Source: Bacillota bacterium (GTDB lineage Bacteria; Bacillota; Clostridia; Christensenellales; CAG-138). From it: DNA of 41,623 nt. Location: contig JAEWMV010000154.1 of assembly GCA_023393045.1 (NCBI GenBank), positions 1 through 41,623 on the forward strand, read 5' to 3'. The notes beneath the pieces are model-generated. The model did no database searches, had not been told where the DNA came from, and saw only the letters and a program-made list of their open reading frames with translations. Position numbers and translations under genes: made by a program. This document shows positions 24,187 through 32,981 of this stretch, one piece after another. Position 1 is the first letter of the stretch. The number at the start of each line of letters is the position of its first letter.

Positions 24187-25884
24187 ATGAGGCAGCAGGA
24201 GCTTATCCGTGCGGCGTACGACGGCGGGGCGACCTACGTCATCAAAAACGCCAACGTGGTAAACGTCTTCACCAACGAAATTGTCCGCGCCGACGTCGCG
24301 CTCTATCACGACGTGATCATCGGCGTGGGCAGCTATTCGGCCGAGGTTGAGTACGACGCAAAAGGCGCGTACCTCGCGCCCGGCTTCATCGACGCGCACG
24401 TCCACATAGAAAGCTCCATGGTGATCCCCTCGAGCTTTATGAAGGTGATTATGCCCTTTGGCACCACCACCATCATCGCCGACCCGCACGAAATCGCAAA
24501 CGTATCGGGCGTGGCGGGCTTTCGCGCGATGTACAAGCTCACGGACGACCTTCCCCTTCGCGTATTGTTCATGATGCCCTCCTGCGTGCCTGCGACGCCC
24601 TTTGAGCACAGCGGCGCAAAGCTTGTGGCGGAGGACATGGAGCAGTTTTTGCACAAGAGCCGCATGCTGGGGCTTGGCGAGGTGATGGATTATGTGAGCA
24701 TCGTCGAAGCCAGACAGGAAATGCTCGACAAGCTGCGCCTCTTTGACGGCAAGCCGATTGACGGTCATGCGCCTCTATTATCCGGCAGGGCGCTCAACGC
24801 CTACCGCGTGGCGGGCCCCTCGACCGATCACGAATGTTCCAACTACGACGAAATTATGGAAAAGCTGCGCACGGGCATGCGCGTGATGATACGCATCGGC
24901 TCCGCCGCAAACGGCATGGAGGAAATACTCTCCCGCATCGCAAAGGAAAAGCTGCCCACCGAAAACCTTCTTTTCTGCACGGACGACAAGCACATCGAGG
25001 ACATCCGCCGCGAAGGGCACATCAATTACAACGCGCGCCTCGCCGTAAAATGCGGCATAGCGCCGGTGGAGGCCGTGAAGATGGCCACCCTCAACACCGC
25101 GCGCGCCTACAACCTGCGGGGCATCGGCGCGATTGCGCCGGGCTACAGGGCCGACATGGTTCTATTTGAAGATTTGAAGGACTTTAAAGTAAAGGAAGTA
25201 TTTACGCGCCTGGGTAAGCCTTTCGAGCCGGACGCGCCCCTGCCCGCGCCCATATTGCCGGGCCAGGTGTTCGACAGCGTGCATATCGCCCCCGTAAAAG
25301 CGGAAAACCTGAAACTGTATTGTAATGAAGACGCGCCCGTCATCAGCATGGTGGAGCGCCAGCTGATGACCAAGCTCGTCTATAAAAAAATCCAGAGGGA
25401 CGCGGAGGGTTGCTTCATCCCCGGCAACGGCCTCAACAAGCTTGCCGTCATAGAGCGCCACCACGCCACGGGCAGTATGGCGGTGGGCATATTGGAGGGG
25501 CTTTGCGTCAAAAACGGGGCCATCGCCTCCACCGTCGCGCACGACAGCCACAACCTCGTCGTCGCGGGCGACAACGACCGGGACATGCTCGCGGCCATCG
25601 ATTCCCTTCGCGAATGCGGCGGGGGATACTGTGTGGTGAGCAGGGGCGTGGTGCTCTCGCGCCTGCCGCTGCCCATCGCGGGCCTGATGACGGACGCGCC
25701 GGTTGAAAGCGTGCTGGAAATCCAGCAGGCGCTGCTCGAGGCCGCGCGCTCCCTCGGCGCAAACTGCGAGGGGGACCCGCTCATCGCCCTTTCCTTCCTT
25801 GCGCTGCCCGTCATCCCCGAGGCGCGCCTCACGGACGAAGGCTTGTTCGACGTCGTCAACATGCGCTTCGTCCCCTATGTTTGA
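24187..25884 (+). CDS. ade: Adenine deaminase
   Basis: A 565-residue amidohydrolase converting adenine to hypoxanthine and ammonia. Family markers: NANVVNVFTNEIVRADVALY at the N-terminus, the metal motif GFIDAHVHIESSM, TTTIIADPHEIANVSG, the domain around DGHAPLLSG, and the C-terminal block TVAHDSHNLVVAGDN typical of bacterial adenine deaminases. Length fits the family. I chose the ATG at 24187 (MRQQELIRAAY) rather than the in-frame TTG at 24109, which overlaps the promoter region. It lies directly upstream of a xanthine-dehydrogenase-type operon, which fits a route adenine to hypoxanthine to xanthine and urate. Confidence 0.95.
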   Translation: MRQQELIRAAYDGGATYVIKNANVVNVFTNEIVRADVALYHDVIIGVGSYSAEVEYDAKGAYLAPGFIDAHVHIESSMVIPSSFMKVIMPFGTTTIIADPHEIANVSGVAGFRAMYKLTDDLPLRVLFMMPSCVPATPFEHSGAKLVAEDMEQFLHKSRMLGLGEVMDYVSIVEARQEMLDKLRLFDGKPIDGHAPLLSGRALNAYRVAGPSTDHECSNYDEIMEKLRTGMRVMIRIGSAANGMEEILSRIAKEKLPTENLLFCTDDKHIEDIRREGHINYNARLAVKCGIAPVEAVKMATLNTARAYNLRGIGAIAPGYRADMVLFEDLKDFKVKEVFTRLGKPFEPDAPLPAPILPGQVFDSVHIAPVKAENLKLYCNEDAPVISMVERQLMTKLVYKKIQRDAEGCFIPGNGLNKLAVIERHHATGSMAVGILEGLCVKNGAIASTVAHDSHNLVVAGDNDRDMLAAIDSLRECGGGYCVVSRGVVLSRLPLPIAGLMTDAPVESVLEIQQALLEAARSLGANCEGDPLIALSFLALPVIPEARLTDEGLFDVVNMRFVPYV

Positions 25885-25965
25885 TTGCATCGCCCATTGG
25901 GCGGTAACCGTTTGATAGATTCCCGCGCCACAGTACGGCGCAAGCGCATATAAAGGAGGAAGCCT

Positions 25966-28251
25966 ATGGCTGTTGGTGTCAGTGAAAAGCGCGTGGACGC
26001 GTTTGACAAGGTGACGGGCCGCGCGAAATATACGGACGACCTTGCGGACAAATCCGCGCTGATCGTAAAAGTTTTCCGCTCGGAGATCGCGCACGGCTTC
26101 GTGAAGCGCATCGATGTGAGCGAGGCGATGAAAGTTCCCGGCGTGGTGAAAATCGTCACCTGCTTCGACGTGCCGGAGCGCCCCTTCCCCACGGCGGGGC
26201 ATCCGTGGAGCATTGACCTCGGGCATCAGGACATTGCGGACAGGTTTTTATTGAACCGCCACGTCCGCTATTACTGGGACGACGTGGCCGCGGTCGTCGC
26301 GCAAAATGAAGTCGCCGCCGCGCAGGCGGTGCGGGCCATCAAGGCTGAATATGAAGAGCTGCCCTTCGTGCTCGACCCCATAGAGGCCATTAAGGACGGC
26401 GCACCGCAACTGCACGACAGGTTTGAGCACAACATACTCGGCCGCACCTCCTATGAGGACGGCAATTATGAGGAGGCCGTCAAGGAGCCGGGCCTCATCG
26501 TGGTGGACAAATGGTATGAAACGCCCACCGTGCAGCACTGCCACATCGAAAACCACATCTGCTACGCATGGGAGGAAGCGGGAAAAATCAACGTCGTCTC
26601 CTCCACGCAGATTCCGCACATCGTGCGCCGCGTGGTGGGGCAGGCGCTTGGCATCGAGTGGGGCAAGGTGCGCATCGTCAAGCCCTACATCGGCGGCGGT
26701 TTCGGCAACAAGCAGGACGCGCTCTACGAGCCGCTTTGCGCCTATCTTTCCACGCAGGTGGGCGGCAGGCTCGTCAAGTACGACATGAGCCGCGAGGAAA
26801 CCTTTGCCTGCACGCGCGTGCGCCACGCCATACGCTACCACCTCATCTCCCACGTGCGGCCGGACGGCACGTTCGTGGCGGGCAAGCTGGAGGCGTACTC
26901 CAACCAGGGCGCGTACGCAAGCCACGGCCACGGCATCGCCGCCAAGGGCGCGGGTGCCTACCGCCAGCTTTACCGCTGGAGAAACGCCTGCAAGGGCGAC
27001 GCGTACACGGTCTATACCAACACCGCCGCCTCGGGCGCAATGCGCGGCTACGGCATCCCGCAAATCACCTTTGCGCTCGAGAGCCATGTGGACGACATCG
27101 CAAAGGCCCTGAACATGAATCCCGTGGCGCTTCGCAAGCTGAACATGATGGAGGTGGGCTACGTCGACCCCTTCTCCAAGAACGAAAATTATTTTGACAG
27201 CTTCAACCAGTGCATGGAAAAGGGCATGGCCTATATCGACTACAAGCGAAAGCTCAAGGAATACGCCGGGCAGACCGGCCCCGTGCGCCGCGGCGTGGGC
27301 ATGGCGCTGTTCTGGTACAACACGGGCGTATGGCCAATTTCGCTTGAAAGCTCCTCCTGCCGCATGGTGTTGAATCAGGACGGCTCCATACAGCTCCAGC
27401 TCGCGGAGACGGAAATCGGCCAGGGGGCGGACACTGTCTTCGCGCAGATGGCGAGCGAAACGCTCTCCATTCCTTTTGAAAACGTGCATGTCATAAGCGC
27501 GCAGGATACGGACATCACGCCCTTTGGCACGGGCGCGTACGCCTCGCGCCAGACGTATGTGGCGGGCTTTTCCATCAAGCAGACGGCGCTGATGCTGCGC
27601 GATCGCATCCTCGACTACGCGCACCACATCACGCGCATGCCCGCAAGCTCCCTCGACCTTGTGGACGGCGAAATCGTCAACACGGCGGGCGGGCGTAAGC
27701 TGCTTTCCCTCAAGGATCTTGCCATGGAGGCGCTCTACTCCCTCGAGCGCAGCGAGCATATGAGCGCGGAGAGCACCTACCAGATCAAATCCAACGCCTA
27801 TTCCTTTGGCTGCAGCTTTGCGGAGGTAGAGGTAGATATCCCGCTTTGCAAGGTGAACCTTTTGAACCTCGTCAACGTGCACGACTGCGGCAGGCTCATC
27901 AATCCCCAGCTCGCCGAGGCGCAGGTGCACGGCGGCATGAGCATGTCCATCGGCTTCGGCCTCTCTGAGCAGCTCCTCTACGACCCCAAAACGGGCAAGC
28001 CGCTAAACGACAACCTCCTAGACTACAAGCTCTCCACCACCATGGACCATCCGCACCTCGAGGCGCAGTTCGTGGAGAATTACGAGCCTACGAGCGCGTA
28101 CGGCACCAAGGCGCTGGGCGAACCGCCCACCACCAGCCCTGCCGCGGCCATACGAAACGCCGTTTTACATGCGACGGGTGTTGCCATAGACGCGGCGCCG
28201 CTCAATCCCCACAGGCTCTTCGCGCGTTTTCGCGAAGAAGGCCTCGTTTAA
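25966..28251 (+). CDS. xdhA: Xanthine dehydrogenase-type molybdenum-binding subunit
   Basis: A 761-residue large subunit of a molybdenum hydroxylase. Conserved elements in order: KVTGRAKYTDD at the N-terminus, RSEIAHGFVKRID, the PYIGGGFGNKQD loop that contacts the Mo cofactor, AMRGYGIPQ, ETEIGQGADTVFAQ, GTGAYASRQTYVAG, and TKALGEPPTTSPAAA carrying the catalytic glutamate near the C-terminus. With the two following genes it forms the alpha-beta-gamma enzyme that hydroxylates purines. AAAGGAGG precedes the ATG by 7 bases. The adenine deaminase neighbour favours hypoxanthine/xanthine as substrate, but related hydroxylases with other substrates cannot be excluded. No cofactor-maturation gene lies nearby. 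Confidence 0.9.
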   Translation: MAVGVSEKRVDAFDKVTGRAKYTDDLADKSALIVKVFRSEIAHGFVKRIDVSEAMKVPGVVKIVTCFDVPERPFPTAGHPWSIDLGHQDIADRFLLNRHVRYYWDDVAAVVAQNEVAAAQAVRAIKAEYEELPFVLDPIEAIKDGAPQLHDRFEHNILGRTSYEDGNYEEAVKEPGLIVVDKWYETPTVQHCHIENHICYAWEEAGKINVVSSTQIPHIVRRVVGQALGIEWGKVRIVKPYIGGGFGNKQDALYEPLCAYLSTQVGGRLVKYDMSREETFACTRVRHAIRYHLISHVRPDGTFVAGKLEAYSNQGAYASHGHGIAAKGAGAYRQLYRWRNACKGDAYTVYTNTAASGAMRGYGIPQITFALESHVDDIAKALNMNPVALRKLNMMEVGYVDPFSKNENYFDSFNQCMEKGMAYIDYKRKLKEYAGQTGPVRRGVGMALFWYNTGVWPISLESSSCRMVLNQDGSIQLQLAETEIGQGADTVFAQMASETLSIPFENVHVISAQDTDITPFGTGAYASRQTYVAGFSIKQTALMLRDRILDYAHHITRMPASSLDLVDGEIVNTAGGRKLLSLKDLAMEALYSLERSEHMSAESTYQIKSNAYSFGCSFAEVEVDIPLCKVNLLNLVNVHDCGRLINPQLAEAQVHGGMSMSIGFGLSEQLLYDPKTGKPLNDNLLDYKLSTTMDHPHLEAQFVENYEPTSAYGTKALGEPPTTSPAAAIRNAVLHATGVAIDAAPLNPHRLFARFREEGLV

Positions 28252-28263
28252 GGAGGTATTGCC

Positions 28264-29145
28264 ATGTACGATATGAAGGCTTTATATGAGGCGACGAGCG
28301 TTGGGCACGCCGTTGCCCTGCTTCTGGAACACCCGGAGGCAAAGATCATCGCGGGCGGAAGCGACGTGCTCGTGCAGATGCGTGAGGGGCGGCTTGCGGG
28401 CCGCGAGCTCGTGAGCATTTATAAGCTCGACGAGCTGCGCGGCGTTACGCTTGAGGCGGACGGCGCCATGCGCATACGCCCGGTGACGAGCTTTTCCCAC
28501 ATTGCAAAAGACCCCGTGGTCAACGCGCATGTGAAGGTGCTCGCCGAGGCCGTGGACAAGGTGGGCGGGCCGCAGGTACGTAACATCGGCACCATAGGCG
28601 GCAACATCTCAAACGGCGTGACGAGCGCGGACTCCGCCTCGACCCTTGTCGCCTACGATGCCATCGTGGAGGTCACGGGGCCGGAGGGTATCCGCCTCAT
28701 CCCCATCGGCGAATGGTACACAGGCCCCGGAAAGGTCGCCCTCAGGCCCGCGGAGCTTTGCACGGCCATCCTCATCAAAAAGGAAAGCTACGAGGGCTAC
28801 TTCGGCCACTACATCAAATACGCCATGCGAAACGCCATGGACATCGCCACGCTCGGCTGCTCCGTGAACGTGAAGCTTTCTCCCGATAAAAAGAGCATTG
28901 CGGACGCGCGCATCGCCTACGGCGTGGCGGGCCCCGTGCCCATGCGCGCGAAGAGCGCGGAAGCGGCGGCAAAGGGCAAGCCCGTATCGAACGAAACGGT
29001 GGAGGCTTTCGCCAAAGCCGCGCTCAACGACGTGAACCCAAGGACGAGTTGGCGCGCGACGAAGGAATTTCGTTTGCACCTCGTGGAGGAGCTTGCGCGG
29101 CGCGCCTTTATTGAATCCATCCGACTTGCGGGAGGTGAGCTCTGA
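28264..29145 (+). CDS. xdhB: Xanthine dehydrogenase-type FAD-binding subunit
   Basis: A 293-residue FAD subunit of the CoxM/XdhB family. The FAD pyrophosphate loops are visible: IIAGGSDVLVQMREG (about 30-45) and RNIGTIGGNISNGVTSADSA (about 105-125). The C-terminal domain (IADARIAYGVAGPVPMRA) matches the CO dehydrogenase flavoprotein C-terminal fold. It accepts electrons from the iron-sulfur subunit and passes them to NAD or another acceptor. An AAGGAGG ribosome binding site lies 12 bases after the xdhA stop. Its TGA overlaps the next ATG by one base, indicating translational coupling. Confidence 0.92.
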   Translation: MYDMKALYEATSVGHAVALLLEHPEAKIIAGGSDVLVQMREGRLAGRELVSIYKLDELRGVTLEADGAMRIRPVTSFSHIAKDPVVNAHVKVLAEAVDKVGGPQVRNIGTIGGNISNGVTSADSASTLVAYDAIVEVTGPEGIRLIPIGEWYTGPGKVALRPAELCTAILIKKESYEGYFGHYIKYAMRNAMDIATLGCSVNVKLSPDKKSIADARIAYGVAGPVPMRAKSAEAAAKGKPVSNETVEAFAKAALNDVNPRTSWRATKEFRLHLVEELARRAFIESIRLAGGEL

Positions 29146-29630
29146 TGCCGCAGATGCAGCTTGTGAAATGCACCATCAACGGGCAGGAGACCGAAACCAT
29201 GGTGGACGTGCGCGCGTCCCTCACGGACATGCTGCGCAACGATTACCGCCTGACCTCCGTTAAAAAAGGCTGCGAGGTGGGCGAGTGCGGCGCGTGCAAC
29301 GTAATCATCGACGGGGAATGTTTCAACTCCTGCATCTACCTCGCCGTGTGGGCCGAGGGCAAGCATATCACCACGCTCGAGGGCCTCATGGGACCCAACG
29401 GCGAGCTGACGGACATCCAGCAGGCCTTCATCGACGAGGCGGCGGTACAGTGCGGCTTTTGTACGCCGGGCTTCATCATGACCGCGTGGGAAATACTTGA
29501 GAGCGGACGAGAATACACGCGCGAAGAGCTCAAAAAGCTCCTCGCGGGACACCTGTGCCGCTGCACGGGGTATGAAAACATCATTAACGCGGTGGAAAAA
29601 ACCATGAAAAGGCGCCTTGCCAAGGCATAA
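29145..29630 (+). CDS. xdhC: Xanthine dehydrogenase-type 2Fe-2S subunit
   Basis: A 161-residue electron-transfer subunit with two [2Fe-2S] clusters. The N-terminal plant-ferredoxin-like cluster is bound by CEVGECGACNV and a later cysteine (FNSC). The C-terminal helical domain has CGFCTPGF and HLCRCTGYENI. All eight expected cysteines can be found. It overlaps xdhB by one base, completing the three-gene operon. The symbol follows the E. coli xdhABC convention (Mo, FAD, FeS). Confidence 0.93.
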   Translation: MPQMQLVKCTINGQETETMVDVRASLTDMLRNDYRLTSVKKGCEVGECGACNVIIDGECFNSCIYLAVWAEGKHITTLEGLMGPNGELTDIQQAFIDEAAVQCGFCTPGFIMTAWEILESGREYTREELKKLLAGHLCRCTGYENIINAVEKTMKRRLAKA

Positions 29631-29647
29631 AGGCAAAGGGACGGGAT

Positions 29648-30898
29648 ATGGAGCAGCTTCTTCCCCCGCGCGGCGCGCCGCGCTTCGATATGGCCCGCCG
29701 GGTGGAGAGGACGGCGTGGTACCTGCGCCCCGTCATCTGGCTTTTGACCTTCCCCCAGGTTCTTTTGCACAACACAAAAATCCAGAAAGAGGGCATGGCG
29801 GGCATAAAGCCCGCGTACCTTCTCTTGTGCAACCACAACGCGTTCTATGATTTTTCGGTGGCGGCGGTCGCTACCTTCCCGCACAGGGTCAACTATGTGG
29901 TCGCCATAGACGGCTTCATCGGGCGCGAGTGGCTCATGCGCAAGGTGGGCTGCATCTGCAAGCGTAAATTCACGAGCGACCTCGTGCTGGTACGCCAACT
30001 GAAGCGCGTCGTGGACAACGGGGGCATCGCCTGCGTTTACCCCGAGGCGCGCTACTCCCTCTGCGGCACCAACGCCGTGCTGCCCGATTCACTGGGCAAG
30101 CTCGTCAAGCTGCTGGGCGTCCCCGTGGTCACGCTCATCACGCGCGGGCACCACGTCAATTCCCCGTTCTGGAACCTCAAAAAACGCGGCAACCGCACGG
30201 AGGCAAAGCTCTCCCTCACGCTCACAAAAGACGAAATCGCGGCGCTCTCCACCGAGGCCATCAACGCCATGATCAACGACGCTTTTGTTTACGACGACTT
30301 TGCCTGGCAAAAGGAAAGCCATGTGCGCGTGCGCATGAAGGGCCGCGCCGAGGGCTTGCACAAGGTATTATACCAATGCCCCGCCTGCAAAACCGAATAC
30401 CGCATGGGCAGCGCGGAGAATGAAATCTTCTGCACGCACTGCCTCAAGCGCTGGAGCATGGACGAGTACGGCGCGCTCCACGCAACGGAGGGCAAAACCG
30501 AATTTTCCCACATACCGGATTGGTACGAGTGGGAGCGCGCGAACGTCGCCGCCGAAATCGCCGCGGGCGTATACCGCTTTGAGAGCGCGGCGCATGTGGA
30601 TTCCCTGCCAAACAGCAAGCGCTTCATCCACCTCGGCGCGGGTAAGCTCACGCACGACATCACAGGCTTTACCCTTGCAGGCGAATACGAGGGCGAGGCG
30701 TACGCGCATCATTGGGATGCCGCGGCGCTCTATTCCTGCCACATCGAATATGAATATCTGGGCAAATACGGGGACTGCGTGGACCTCAACACGCTTGCGG
30801 ACACGCTCTATATCTACCCCGAGGGAGAGGATTTTTCCGTCACCAAGCTCGCGCTCGCCACGGAGGAATTGTACCGCCGCCACAACCCCAAGGCGTAA
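29648..30898 (+). CDS. PlsC-type acyltransferase with C-terminal zinc ribbon
   Basis: A 416-residue protein. The first 220 residues look like a 1-acylglycerol-3-phosphate-type acyltransferase: a hydrophobic segment near residues 30-45 (PVIWLLTFPQVLL), the catalytic NHNAFYD (NHx4D) motif, IGREWLMRKVGCICKR, and YPEARYS at the usual EGTR position. A four-cysteine zinc ribbon follows (CPACKTEYRMG then CTHCLKRW, about 242-265), then about 150 residues of unknown fold. The fusion is not the standard PlsC layout, and the acyl acceptor cannot be predicted. It begins 17 bases after xdhC and may be read with that operon, although a functional link is not obvious. Confidence 0.8.
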   Translation: MEQLLPPRGAPRFDMARRVERTAWYLRPVIWLLTFPQVLLHNTKIQKEGMAGIKPAYLLLCNHNAFYDFSVAAVATFPHRVNYVVAIDGFIGREWLMRKVGCICKRKFTSDLVLVRQLKRVVDNGGIACVYPEARYSLCGTNAVLPDSLGKLVKLLGVPVVTLITRGHHVNSPFWNLKKRGNRTEAKLSLTLTKDEIAALSTEAINAMINDAFVYDDFAWQKESHVRVRMKGRAEGLHKVLYQCPACKTEYRMGSAENEIFCTHCLKRWSMDEYGALHATEGKTEFSHIPDWYEWERANVAAEIAAGVYRFESAAHVDSLPNSKRFIHLGAGKLTHDITGFTLAGEYEGEAYAHHWDAAALYSCHIEYEYLGKYGDCVDLNTLADTLYIYPEGEDFSVTKLALATEELYRRHNPKA

Positions 30899-30948
30899 AC
30901 AAACTTTAACGAATTCTCAAGGCGGTGTCATATGCCGCCCGCATGCGC

Positions 30949-30954
30949 TATAAT
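30949..30954 (+). promoter_or_regulatory. -10 box for glmS
   Basis: TATAAT lies 34 bases before the glmS ATG; the -35 region is poor. The implied leader of about 27 bases leaves no room for a glmS ribozyme. Confidence 0.5.
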
Positions 30955-30987
30955 ATTCAACAGAATTCCCGAAAAAAGGAGCTTCAT

Positions 30988-32832
30988 ATGTGCGGAATCG
31001 TCGGCTACATAGGCGACAAGCAGGCTGCCCCCCTTTTGTTAAAGGGGCTTGAAAAGCTCGAATACCGCGGCTATGACTCGGCGGGCCTCGCCGTGGTGGA
31101 CGAAGCGGCGGGCGAAATCGACGTGAAAAAGGCGCGGGGCCGCCTCATCGCGCTGGAGGAAATGACGCAATACGGCGCAATCATACCCGGCACGCTGGGC
31201 ATCGGCCACACGCGCTGGGCCACCCACGGGGAACCCAACGACGTCAACTCCCACCCGCACCTCTCGCTTTCCGGCCGCGTGGCGCTCGTACACAACGGCA
31301 TCATTGAAAATTACGCGGAGCTTCGCGCCTACCTCGTTGAAAAGGGCTATGCCTTCGTTTCCGATACGGACACCGAGGTCGTGGTGCAGCTCATCGACCA
31401 TTATTATCAGGACGACCCCGTGGCCGCTGTGCGGCGCGCCGCGGAGCAGCTGCGCGGCTCTTTCGCGCTTGGCATCGTATTCCGTGACCAGCCGGAGCTT
31501 TTCGTCGCCCTCAGGAAGGATAGCCCGCTCATCGTGGGGCTGGGCGAAAGGGAAAACTTCATCGCCTCGGACGTGCCGGCGCTGCTCGCGCACACGCGGC
31601 GCGTCATACGCCTGGGCGAGCGGGAAATGGCCGTGCTCGCCCGCGATTCGGTCACGATCTACGACCATTTCGGCGTGCTGCTCGCGCCTGAGGTGCTCGA
31701 GATCACATGGGATGCGGCGAGCGCCGAAAAGGGCGGATACGAGCATTTCATGTTGAAGGAAATCATGGAGCAGCCGGAGGCCGTGCGCCGCACCGTCGCC
31801 CCCCGCGTCAGGGAGGACGCAAGCATCGACCTCGGCCTAACCCATCTTACGGACGAGGCGCTGCGCAATATATCGCGCATATGGATTGTGGCGTGCGGTT
31901 CCTCCTACCATGTGGGCATGGTGGCGCGCTACGGTATTGAGCGCATGGCGCGCGTGCCCGTGAGTGTGGCGCTTGCCTCGGAATTTCGCTATGACGACCC
32001 CATGATCGGCGCGGATACGCTGGTGATCATCATCAGCCAGAGCGGGGAGACCATCGACACGCTCTTTGCCCTGCGCGAAGCCAAGGAGCGCGGCGCAAAG
32101 GTTTTATCCATCGTCAACGTCGTGGGCTCGAGCATTGCGGTGGAAAGCACAGACGTGCTCTATACCTGGGCGGGGCCGGAAATCGCCGTGGCCACCACAA
32201 AGGCGTACAGCACGCAGCTTGCCCTGATGCAGCTTTTCACCATACGCCTCGCGCAGGTGCGCGGCCATATCAGCGCGGACGCGGCAAGGGCGGAAGTGCA
32301 GCTTCTGCTCGCCATGCCGGATAAAATTGCGGCGCTCCTCTCGGATACGTCGCAGATGCAATACCTCGCCTCGCTCTATTTCAACCAGCGGGATATCTTC
32401 TTCATGGGGCGCAACCTCGACTACGCGCTCGCGCTCGAAGGCTCCCTCAAATTGAAGGAGATTTCCTACATCCACTCCGAGGCGTACGCCGCGGGGGAAT
32501 TGAAGCACGGCACCATCTCCCTCATCGAGCGGGGCACGCTCGTCATCGCCCTGTGCACGGGGGCCGCGCTGCATGAAAAGATGGTGAGCAACATCCGCGA
32601 GGTCAAGGCGCGCGGGGCGACGGTCATCGCCCTCACCGCAAAGCCCATCCCCATCGACCCGGGCACCTCCGGCAACCCCGACCACATCATAGAACTGCCC
32701 GATTGCGGGGAGCTTTGCGCGCCCTCGCTTTCCATCATACCGCTGCAGCTTTTCGCCTACTATATGGCCCTTTTAAAGGGCTGCGACATCGACAAGCCGA
32801 GGAATCTCGCCAAGAGCGTGACGGTGGAATAA
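30988..32832 (+). CDS. glmS: Glutamine-fructose-6-phosphate aminotransferase
   Basis: A 614-residue enzyme making glucosamine-6-phosphate from fructose-6-phosphate and glutamine, the entry step to peptidoglycan amino sugars. The start at 30988 gives MCGIVGYIG, leaving the catalytic Cys1 at the mature N-terminus, which the mechanism requires; an in-frame ATG at 30931 or upstream GTG would bury it. Glutaminase motifs HTRWATHGEPNDVNSHPH and HNGIIENY are present, then two SIS domains (ACGSSYHVGMVARY, ISQSGETIDT, SGNPDH) and the C-terminal KPRNLAKSVTVE typical of GlmS. AAAAGGAG lies 6 bases before the ATG. A convergent lipoprotein gene lies downstream. Confidence 0.97.
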   Translation: MCGIVGYIGDKQAAPLLLKGLEKLEYRGYDSAGLAVVDEAAGEIDVKKARGRLIALEEMTQYGAIIPGTLGIGHTRWATHGEPNDVNSHPHLSLSGRVALVHNGIIENYAELRAYLVEKGYAFVSDTDTEVVVQLIDHYYQDDPVAAVRRAAEQLRGSFALGIVFRDQPELFVALRKDSPLIVGLGERENFIASDVPALLAHTRRVIRLGEREMAVLARDSVTIYDHFGVLLAPEVLEITWDAASAEKGGYEHFMLKEIMEQPEAVRRTVAPRVREDASIDLGLTHLTDEALRNISRIWIVACGSSYHVGMVARYGIERMARVPVSVALASEFRYDDPMIGADTLVIIISQSGETIDTLFALREAKERGAKVLSIVNVVGSSIAVESTDVLYTWAGPEIAVATTKAYSTQLALMQLFTIRLAQVRGHISADAARAEVQLLLAMPDKIAALLSDTSQMQYLASLYFNQRDIFFMGRNLDYALALEGSLKLKEISYIHSEAYAAGELKHGTISLIERGTLVIALCTGAALHEKMVSNIREVKARGATVIALTAKPIPIDPGTSGNPDHIIELPDCGELCAPSLSIIPLQLFAYYMALLKGCDIDKPRNLAKSVTVE

Positions 32833-32850
32833 CCGCCTCCGGCGGCTATT

Positions 32851-32952
32851 CCAGCTAATAACGAACAGTGAATAGGTACCAAAAGAAGGGATTCCGCTTT
32901 GCGGAATCCCCACTTGTTGTAGTTATTCGTTATTCACCGTTAGTTATTCACT
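32851..32952. repeat. Dispersed intergenic repeat with AGTGAATA units
   Basis: CCAGCTAATAAC at 32851 followed by GAACAGTGAATAG (to 32875) is repeated with one change at 37772-37796. Related units lie inverted at about 32918-32951 (AGTTATTCGTTATTCAC, then GTTAGTTATTCACTG). The two inverted parts flank a perfect hairpin, giving the whole region a foldback shape. Confidence 0.65.
32888..32910 (-). terminator. Hairpin between the convergent genes
   Basis: GGGATTCCGC and GCGGAATCCC form a perfect 10-base stem around TTT. On the minus strand it is followed by TTCTTTTGG, so it can terminate the lipoprotein transcript; the + strand side lacks a clear T run. Confidence 0.6.
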
Positions 32953-32981
32953 GATAATTGACAATATAATTGTCAATTATC
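32953..32981. repeat. 29-base perfect palindrome over the lipoprotein stop codon
   Basis: GATAATTGACAAT and ATTGTCAATTATC are perfect 13-base arms around ATA. The right arm contains the stop codon of the minus-strand lipoprotein gene (32977-32979). It could be the terminal piece of the neighbouring repeat element. Confidence 0.7.

Noticed and set aside
30899..30987. glmS ribozyme upstream of glmS
   Set aside because: The gap is only 89 bases and the -10 box leaves a leader of about 27 bases, too short for the ribozyme.
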